From: Phormidesmis priestleyi
GTDB lineage: Bacteria > Cyanobacteriota > Cyanobacteriia > Phormidesmidales > Phormidesmidaceae
Length of the DNA: 5,688 nt
Direction of reading: 5' to 3'
Assembly: GCA_003242115.1 (NCBI GenBank)
Contig: QBMP01000287.1
Span: forward strand, 1 to 5,688
In this document: positions 1 through 4,718 of the stretch, in pieces
How the letters are laid out: each line of letters begins with the position of its first letter
How positions within the stretch are numbered: position 1 is the stretch's first letter
Program-made: the position numbers and the translations under genes
Notes under the pieces: model-generated
Told to the model about the DNA's origin: nothing
Databases searched by the model: none
What the model saw: the letters and a program-made list of their open reading frames with translations, nothing else

Positions 1-89
1 GTATCCGCTCTAAATTTAGCATCGCTGGCCTCAGATATAGTTGCTTTATACTACCCTTTATTTCCCAACAGGTCTAATATAATCGAGAA

Positions 90-278
90 CTAGAAAGAGT
101 TTGCTTTTGACATTGCAATGAGCTGATCAGATGTCCAACCAGCTTGACGGGCTTGCTGCTTATAGTCTGCTGTCATGATTCCAGCGCCAAAGGTGCTTTC
201 AAACGTTCTTGCATAGCTGAGACGCTGAGCTATTTGAGTGAGCATTTGACGAGAAGTGTTGCTTGCAGTGGCTTTCAT
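90..278 (-). CDS. Small hypothetical protein, 62 aa
   Basis: I do not recognise this protein and assign no function. It reads from ATG at 278-276 to TAG at 92-90. A strong AAGGA ribosome binding site lies 7 bases upstream of the ATG, which is the main reason to believe the gene is real. The product is soluble-looking, with no membrane segment or signal peptide. It is rich in Ala, Ser, Thr and Gln, has no Cys, and looks mostly helical. Its central part has the segment FGAGIMTADYKQQARQAGW, followed by a short amphipathic stretch ending in SKANSF. A plausible sigma70-type promoter with repeats lies upstream on the same strand. It is transcribed away from the marR cluster and stands alone in the window. 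It could be a small stress or regulatory protein, but nothing here shows that. No terminator hairpin is visible in bases 1-89. Confidence 0.6.
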   Translation of the reverse strand: MKATASNTSRQMLTQIAQRLSYARTFESTFGAGIMTADYKQQARQAGWTSDQLIAMSKANSF

Positions 279-280
279 AA

Positions 281-290
281 TGTCATCCTT
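281..290 (-). promoter_or_regulatory. Ribosome binding site of the 62-aa ORF
   Basis: Read on the minus strand, this stretch contains AAGGATGACA, with AAGGA 7 bases before the ATG at 278. This is a near-consensus Shine-Dalgarno at good spacing, and it decides the start of the small ORF. Confidence 0.6.
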
Positions 291-314
291 AGAAGTATTC
301 TTTCGACACTTCTA
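290..314. repeat. Inverted repeat TAGAAGT...ACTTCTA
   Basis: Arms TAGAAGT (290-296) and ACTTCTA (308-314) are exact inverted copies separated by 11 bases. They lie between the putative -10 and the ribosome binding site of the small minus-strand ORF. This could be an operator or a leader hairpin. No T-tract follows on either strand, so it is not a typical terminator. Confidence 0.5.
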
Positions 315-343
315 TAGTAGAAAGTAGTAGAAAGTAGCCGCAA
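314..343 (-). promoter_or_regulatory. Putative sigma70-type promoter of the 62-aa ORF
   Basis: On the minus strand, TTGCGG (343-338) is separated by 18 bases from TACTAT (319-314). That is a 3/6 and 4/6 match to the -35 and -10 consensus. Transcription would begin near 307 and leave a leader of about 28 bases with the AAGGA site. The spacer consists of a 10-bp tandem repeat (315-337), and an inverted repeat (290-314) spans the expected start point, so the promoter may be regulated. The match is by eye only. Confidence 0.4.
315..337. repeat. 10-bp tandem repeat TAGTAGAAAG, 2.3 copies
   Basis: TAGTAGAAAG occurs at 315-324 and 325-334, followed by TAG at 335-337. The copies are exact and the period is about one helical turn. 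It lies inside the spacer of the putative promoter of the small minus-strand ORF. It may be a protein binding site or simple slippage. Confidence 0.75.
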
Positions 344-364
344 ACCATACCAAAACTAGGTGAA

Positions 365-397
365 CTCGATTGCATGAGCAGCTAGTATGTAATCGAG
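365..397. repeat. 11-bp inverted repeat (potential hairpin)
   Basis: CTCGATTGCAT (365-375) and ATGTAATCGAG (387-397) are inverted copies matching at 10 of 11 positions. The single mismatch becomes a G-U pair in plus-strand RNA, so an 11-bp stem with an 11-base loop can form. No U-tract follows, which argues against a Rho-independent terminator. It lies in the intergenic region between two divergent genes. It might be an operator, an RNA processing hairpin or an end of a small RNA. Confidence 0.55.
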
Positions 398-596
398 CCA
401 GATCAGCCTTAGGCAAATATCATGTGTCAGCAACTGCCATCGTTCGCGGTAATGACTCAAAGATCATCATGACGACATTTGTCCATACTTAGCCCGTACT
501 TAGAGATCTGCATGAGCGCAATGGCAATACGCAAATAATGTCGTACAATAAATGCTGTGCAATAATATTTAGTATACGTAATAATATCTCTAAACC
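398..596. other. Intergenic region without a recognisable gene
   Basis: This is the rest of the roughly 400-base gap between the 62-aa ORF and the MarR gene. I see no supported coding sequence. It becomes AT-rich towards the right. TACTTAG occurs twice with an 11-base period (486-492, 497-503). AATAATAT occurs twice, 19 bases apart (561-568, 580-587), flanking the palindrome GTATAC at 572-577. These may be regulator sites for the divergent genes, but nothing identifies the protein. A small RNA cannot be excluded. Confidence 0.5.
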
Positions 597-626
597 TTGT
601 CCACGCTCAGAACTATAGTTTATAGT
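597..626 (+). promoter_or_regulatory. Putative marR promoter
   Basis: TTGTCC (597-602), an 18-base spacer and TATAGT (621-626) match the sigma70 consensus at 4/6 and 5/6 positions. Transcription would start near 633. The palindrome AACTATAGTT (611-620) fills the spacer directly against the -10 box, a placement expected of a repressor site. Called by eye. Confidence 0.5.
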
Positions 627-642
627 TTTTAGTCTATAGTTT
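611..642. promoter_or_regulatory. Candidate MarR operator: palindrome plus three TATAGTTT copies
   Basis: AACTATAGTT at 611-620 is a perfect 10-bp palindrome. TATAGTTT occurs at 614-621, 621-628 and 635-642. The second copy contains the putative -10 box of the regulator gene just downstream. MarR-family repressors are known to bind AT-rich palindromes in their own promoters, so autorepression is a reasonable inference. No copy of the palindrome was seen upstream of the pump genes. Confidence 0.45.
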
Positions 643-683
643 TTCTGGTGGGGAGACTCAAGGTTTCAATCTGGACGCGGTTT

Positions 684-1148
684 ATGTCGGTTCACTTTTT
701 ATCTAAAGTTCCGGTTTGGCAGCAGGTGGTAGCGCCTTACAGCTTGGGCTATCGCATTCGGCTATTGTCTCAAATGACGGGGCGATCGCTTCAGAAAAAG
801 CTGGAGCCTTATGGCCTCACGCCTTTTCACTGGGTGGTGTTGTGTTGTCTTTGGGAGAACGATGGATTGGCGACTTTTGACATTGTGGATCGCCTTAAGC
901 AAGTAGGCGGTACCATGACTGGCGTCATCAGCCGCATGGAAGAGCGCGATTTGGTTTATAGAGCGCAAGATGAGCGCGATCGCCGCATTTGGCGAGTGTG
1001 GCTCACCCAGACAGGACGCCAATTGCAGCAAGAACTTCCTGATGTCGCTGCTAAAAATCTCCAGCAGGTGCTGAACGGATTTTCTGAACAAGAACAAAAG
1101 CAGTTTTCTGAGCTTGTAGATAAAGCGATTGCAAATCTCAGCAGATGA
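684..1148 (+). CDS. MarR-family transcriptional regulator
   Basis: A DNA-binding repressor or activator of the MarR family (winged helix-turn-helix), acting as a dimer in the cytoplasm, usually on drug, phenolic or oxidative-stress responses. With ATG at 684 the product is 154 aa, the family's usual size. The winged helix runs over about residues 40-111: LTPFHW (45-50), a recognition helix around residues 73-90, and the wing with the family signature DRR...LT (99-108). N- and C-terminal helices would form the dimer interface. Vicinal cysteines at 54-55 lie in the first helix of the HTH domain; whether they sense oxidants is unknown. A GTG at 648 in the same frame would give 166 aa. It has no Shine-Dalgarno before it, while the ATG has only a weak GGA, so the start is uncertain. 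The gene sits 159 bases before an EmrAB-type pump on the same strand, so it most likely controls that pump. Confidence 0.9.
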   Translation: MSVHFLSKVPVWQQVVAPYSLGYRIRLLSQMTGRSLQKKLEPYGLTPFHWVVLCCLWENDGLATFDIVDRLKQVGGTMTGVISRMEERDLVYRAQDERDRRIWRVWLTQTGRQLQQELPDVAAKNLQQVLNGFSEQEQKQFSELVDKAIANLSR

Positions 1149-1307
1149 CCGCAGCTTTATTAGGCGATCGCTCTATAAATCTTCACCATCAAAATTTCTA
1201 CCGTCAAAATCTCTGCCATTAAGCGGATAGTGCACTCAAGTTTTCCCATTTAATATTACGCATACTAAATAAAATCTTGCATATTTGTACCTGATAGGCA
1301 ACTAATA
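1149..1307 (+). other. marR-emrA intergenic region
   Basis: This 159-base gap holds a HIP1 site (1164-1171), the three 15-bp repeats and a small palindrome AGTGCACT (1229-1236), then an AT-rich stretch before the emrA-like ATG. TAAAAT at 1270-1275 resembles a -10 box, but I see no good -35 partner, so no promoter is called. There is no clear terminator after the regulator, so read-through into the pump is possible. AGG at 1296-1298 is a weak ribosome binding site 9 bases before the ATG at 1308. Confidence 0.4.
1177..1221. repeat. Three imperfect 15-bp tandem repeats
   Basis: Units AAATCTTCACCATCA (1177-1191), AAATTTCTACCGTCA (1192-1206) and AAATCTCTGCCATTA (1207-1221) are perfectly adjacent and keep the exact 15-bp period. 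They share AAAT at the start and a CC dinucleotide at positions 10-11. They lie between the MarR gene and the emrA-like gene. They may be regulator half-sites or a short cyanobacterial tandem repeat. They are too short, and lack spacers, to be CRISPR. Confidence 0.65.
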
Positions 1308-2436
1308 ATGTCTAAGCTCCTTGAGTCTGAAGTTGTTAGTAATCAAATTAGCCAAAACAACAGCCAAAATAATGACCAAAGCAACGGCCAAAGCCGTCAT
1401 AATCTTTATAGCGATCGCACTGCTCTAAGAGATCTCCCCAAAGTTCCCAAAGATCCTACGGTAGCGCTGCCCAATGCAAAGCTGACGCCCGCAGCCCCAG
1501 CCCAGCCCGCGCCCGAAGAAACAGCCCAGCCACTTGATCCACCGCTCGATCCACCGCTCGATTCCAAGGCTTCAAAACCGAAAGCTCCCCGTAACTCTCG
1601 TCGAATAGGATTAGCATTCATTGGATTTGCGATCGCCTTAGTAGCTGGCGGGTTTGGCTGGCGCTGGTGGCAATATATCTCTACGCACGAAACTACCGAC
1701 GACGCTCAGCTACAGGGCCACGTCTACCCCATCATCAGCCGCACCGCAGGCACCATTCAAAGCATAGCTGTTACCGATAACGAATCGGTGGCAGCTGGTC
1801 AGCTACTGGTACAGCTCGATCCTCAAGACTTTCAGGCCAAAGTAGAACAAGCTAAAGCCGTCCTAGCCGTTGCCCAGCAGCAGGCCAAGGCAGCTCAAGT
1901 AGGCATTGCCCAAGGTTAACAGCAGTCAATATGCTGCTGCCGCCGCCCAGGTAAGTCAAGCCCAAGCCAGCCTCAAAGCCGCTCAGCTACAGCTCAGCTA
2001 CACCCAAATCAAAGCCCCAGCAGCGGGTGTCATTGGAGCCAAGTCGGTAGAGTCGGGCAGTCAAGTTCAGGTGGGTCAACCTCTGATGTCTGTAGTCGGT
2101 CAAGACTTGTGGATAATGGCCAACTTTAAAGAAACGCAGCTAGCGGATATTCGCCCCGGCGAACCCGTCACCATTGAAGTAGATGCACTCGGCAACAAAA
2201 CCTTAATGGGCAAAGTAGAGAGCATATCGCCTGCTTCGGGATCGCAGTTTGCGCTGCTGCCGCCAGATAACGCCACGGGTAATTTCACCAAAGTAGTCCA
2301 GCGCATTCCAGTCAAAATTGTGTTGGATACCCATAGTCCGGATGGTGGATTTAGTGACACTGCGGCATTGTTCGCGCCAGGGATGTCAGCCACGGTTAGC
2401 GTGGATGTTTCTGACGCTAGCAGCCCCGCTCAATAG
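1308..2436 (+). pseudogene. EmrA/HlyD-type membrane fusion protein, frameshifted with internal deletion
   Basis: This would be the periplasmic adaptor of an EmrAB-type efflux pump, anchored in the inner membrane and linking the antiporter to an outer-membrane channel. The first part (1308-1919) encodes a long Asn/Gln- and Pro-rich cytoplasmic tail (residues 1-98), a membrane anchor (about 100-118), the first half of the biotinyl-lipoyl domain (about 129-172) and the start of a coiled coil, then stops at TAA 1917-1919. The second part continues in another frame from about 1909 to TAG 2434-2436: coiled-coil end, IKAPAAGVIGAKSVESG of the lipoyl domain, and a beta-barrel with WIMANFKETQLADIRPGEPV and FALLPPDNATGNF, both close to EmrA. 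Joined, only about 60 residues separate the lipoyl halves, against 100 or more in typical family members. Most of the hairpin is therefore missing and the junction is out of frame. A functional product is unlikely. Assembly error is the alternative. Confidence 0.85.
1536..1559 (+). repeat. 12-bp tandem duplication in the emrA-like gene
   Basis: GATCCACCGCTC occurs twice without a gap (1536-1547, 1548-1559) and encodes the repeated DPPL in the Pro-rich cytoplasmic tail. The in-frame duplication leaves the reading frame intact and suggests slippage in a poorly constrained segment. Confidence 0.8.
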
Positions 2437-2455
2437 ACCTCGAAAAGGCTGTAAC

Positions 2456-2464
2456 AAGGAGATT
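2456..2464 (+). promoter_or_regulatory. Ribosome binding site of the emrB-like gene
   Basis: AAGGAGATT is a near-perfect Shine-Dalgarno. Its AGGAGA core ends 11 bases before the ATG at 2474. It marks 2474 as the intended start even though that frame closes early, which is why a frameshift rather than a later start (GTG 2559) is inferred for this gene. Confidence 0.7.
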
Positions 2465-2473
2465 AAACAAACG

Positions 2474-4033
2474 ATGATAACTACGCTAGCAGCCATGCGC
2501 GATCGCGGCTGGCTAAAGGATTATTGCGCTAACGGCTTCTTTTGGGGCGCTGCTAGAGGTGCTAGATACCAGCATTGTCAACGTGGCGCTCACTTCGATG
2601 CAGTCTAGCTTTGGGGCGACGATTAGCCAAATTAGCTGGGTGGTCACTGGCTATGCCATTGCCAACGTGATTATCATTCCACTTACGGCTTGGTTAGGCG
2701 ATCGCTTCGGCAAAAAGCGCTACTTTGTCTTTTCGCTGATTGGCTTTACGCTGGCCTCTATTCTGTGCGGACTCTCCACCAATTTAGAGATGCTGATCGC
2801 ATTCTGCAAGGGCTCTTAGGCGGCGGTCTTTTGGCCAAAGGTCAGTCTATTTTATTTGAGACTTTTCCGCCTTCTGAGCAGGGCATTGCCCAGGCTGTGT
2901 TTGGCGTCAGCATGATTTCTGGCCCCGCGATTGGGCCGACGCTGGGCGGCTACTTAACCGATACACTGGGCTGGCGCTGGATATTTTTTGCTAATTTGCC
3001 GGTTGGGATACTCGCTGTGCTGATGGCCATTGTGTTTTTACCCGCAGATCGTCCACAGCCAGCTAATGTCGCGAGAGTAGATTGGTGGGGCATTGCGCTA
3101 TTGACCATAGCGCTAGGAAGTCTGCAAACCTTCTTGGAAGAAGGAGAGAGTGAGAACTGGTTTGAGTCTCAATTTGTGGTCACTTTGCTGATCGCGGCGA
3201 TGATTGGGCTGGCTTTATTTATTTGGAGAGAGCTTTCTACTCGTCACCCGGCGGTCGATTTGCGCGTGCTGCGTTACCGTTCGCTGGCAGCGGGAAGCCT
3301 TTTTTCGATGGTAGTTGGCGTGGGCCTGTACGGGACGCTGTTTGTGCTGCCAATCTATGCGCAGCAAACGGTGCTGCATTTTACCGCCATGCAAACGGGT
3401 CTGATGCTGCTACCGGGTGCGCTAACTTCGGCGATCGCCATGCTCACCCTGGGCCGAATCACGGCCAAAGTCGATGCGCGGCTACTGATTGCGATCGGTA
3501 GCCTGCTGACGGCGCTAGTCATGTTCAATCTTGCCACTATCAACATCAATACGGGTAAAGATAATTTGTTCTGGCCGCTGGTATTCAGAGGCGCAGCCAT
3601 TGTGCTGATGTTTTTGCCGCTGACGTTAGCCACGCTAAGCCCCTTGCCCAAAGCAGATATTCCAGCGGGCACTGGCTTTTATAATCTCACCAGGCAGCTT
3701 GGCGGCAGTATTGGCATCGCCATTTTAGCCACCGTGCTGGATCGGCGGGAGGCTTTTCACCGCGCCGTTTTATCCGATGGCGTTAGCCTGTACAATGGCC
3801 AAACTCAATCGCGAATGCAGGCGATGACCAGCGCGATGCAAAGCCAAGGAACCGATGCCACGACGGCGCATCAGCAGGCTTTAGCACTGTTGAGCCAAAC
3901 GGTAGATTTGCAAGCGATCCTGTTAGCTTTTGAAGATATGTTTAGAATCGTGGGCTGGGTATTTATTTGCTGTTTGCCCCTGGTGTTGCTGTTAGGTAAG
4001 GGCAACACCAAGCCAGCCCCGGGCGGACATTAA
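2474..4033 (+). pseudogene. EmrB/QacA-type (DHA2) MFS drug antiporter, two frameshifts
   Basis: This would be a 14-TM major facilitator exporting drugs or toxic compounds in exchange for protons, paired with the adaptor encoded 37 bases upstream. Three frames must be joined: MITTLAAMRDRGWLK from ATG 2474; then IIALTASFGALLEVLDTSIV from about 2520 to TAG 2817-2819; then RILQGLLGGGLLAKGQ from about 2798 to TAA 4031-4033. Together they give about 520 residues, close to E. coli EmrB (512). Family motifs are clear: LDTSIVNVAL in TM1, motif A GDRFGKKRYF in the 2-3 loop, and the antiporter motif C region SGPAIGPTLGGYL followed by LGWRWIFFANLPVGI. The first lesion is one extra base in CTAAAGGATT (2513-2522). 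The second looks like loss of 7 bases at TCGCATT (2797-2803). The long third part lacks TM1-TM3, so it cannot make a complete transporter. Confidence 0.87.
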
Positions 4034-4090
4034 TCAGGCATTAATCGCCGCTCGATTAGACTACTCTCCTATCGCATTCGGGTAAAACGC

Positions 4091-4702
4091 ATGATTGCAG
4101 AACCTGTCACGACGGTGACTGACTACGTAATCGCTTTAGAATGCCTGCTATTAGCTGGGTTGCTGTTGCGGTTTGGCTGGGCTGAATGCTGTTGGGCAGC
4201 GGCCTTTGTTAGTGTTGGAGTGGCGGCGGCGTTAGGCGGTACCTATCACGGCTTTGCAGGGTTTCTCACTGAACCAGTTAATAATTTTATCTGGCAAGGG
4301 ACGGTGCTGGCGATCGCGATCGCTAGTTTTCTGATGATAGTCGCCGCTACCGGGCATCTGCATCGGATCTGGCGCTGGGTCTGGATCATGCTAGCGTCAG
4401 TCAAGCTGCTGCTGCTGCTAAATTGGAGCATTGGTGACTGGAGCTTTGTGGCGCGAGTAATCGACTACTTAAGCGCTTTAGGCATTGTGCTGCTCTTACA
4501 GCAAGGCTCAGGATTTACCTGGATGGCATCCGGCATCGTCATCTCAGGCATCGCTGCTGGCTGTTTAATCGTGCCTTTGCCATTAGCTTTCAACCTTAGT
4601 CCGGTAGTCGGCTATCACCTAGTTCAGATGGTGGCGCTTTACTGCATTTATCGCAGCGTCAGGGCGATCGCGCAGACTCGCTCTAAACTGCTCAAATCCT
4701 AA
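4091..4702 (+). CDS. 7-TM membrane protein, function unknown (possibly DUF6962/ceramidase-like)
   Basis: An intact 203-aa hydrophobic protein from ATG 4091 to TAA 4700-4702. I see seven likely membrane helices at about residues 12-27, 33-48, 66-86, 94-111, 119-137, 143-162 and 172-190, with a basic C-terminus (RAIAQTRSKLLKS) expected in the cytoplasm. The N-terminal EPVTTVTDY, the TYHGF motif after the second helix (His53) and YHLVQ opening the last helix (His176) recall DUF6962-type proteins and, distantly, the CREST superfamily of alkaline ceramidases, whose conserved histidines bind metal. This link is from memory and weak; no enzymatic role is claimed. The gene starts 57 bases after the emrB-like gene on the same strand, so co-transcription is plausible. 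The Shine-Dalgarno is weak (GGG at 4080-4082). The gene carries three HIP1 sites, two of them overlapping at 4310-4323. Confidence 0.8.
   Translation: MIAEPVTTVTDYVIALECLLLAGLLLRFGWAECCWAAAFVSVGVAAALGGTYHGFAGFLTEPVNNFIWQGTVLAIAIASFLMIVAATGHLHRIWRWVWIMLASVKLLLLLNWSIGDWSFVARVIDYLSALGIVLLLQQGSGFTWMASGIVISGIAAGCLIVPLPLAFNLSPVVGYHLVQMVALYCIYRSVRAIAQTRSKLLKS
4310..4323. repeat. Two overlapping HIP1 sites
   Basis: GCGATCGCGATCGC contains two HIP1 octamers (4310-4317, 4316-4323) sharing two bases, inside the 7-TM gene where it encodes AIAIA. Single HIP1 sites lie at 782, 976, 1164, 1411, 1629, 2499, 2698, 3431 and 4664 (first base of each). Eleven in under 6 kb is far above chance and supports a cyanobacterial origin. 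Confidence 0.9.
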
Positions 4703-4718
4703 CAGTCCTCTAACAGTC
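4699..4718. repeat. Direct repeat CTAACAGTC at the convergent gene ends
   Basis: CTAACAGTC occurs at 4699-4707 and 4710-4718, an 11-base period. The first copy supplies the TAA stop of the 7-TM gene (4700-4702). The second supplies, on the minus strand, the TAG stop of the carboxypeptidase gene (4712-4710). No strong terminator hairpin lies between the genes; CAAATC (4693-4698) and GATTTG (4724-4729) could pair around it but only over 6 bp. Confidence 0.7.

Noticed and set aside
365..397. Rho-independent terminator
   Set aside because: The stem is AT-containing, no T-tract follows on either strand, and no gene ends beside it.
762..1097. Minus-strand open frame opposite the MarR gene
   Set aside because: It is a shadow of a well-supported MarR protein, with no family features of its own.
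1177..1221. CRISPR-like array
   Set aside because: The units are 15 bp and directly adjacent with no spacers, and no cas genes are present.
2505..2525. Programmed ribosomal frameshifting in the emrB-like gene
   Set aside because: CTAAAGGATT is not a recognised slippery heptamer, no stimulatory structure is evident, and two further lesions in the same operon make loss of function the simpler reading.
2318..2608. A separate plus-strand protein overlapping the end of emrA and the start of emrB
   Set aside because: Its first half is an out-of-frame reading of emrA. Only 2474-2518 is meaningful, as the true N-terminus of the emrB-like protein.
3223..3501. 92-aa plus-strand open frame inside the antiporter gene
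   Set aside because: It is an alternative frame of conserved DHA2 transporter sequence and has no independent support.
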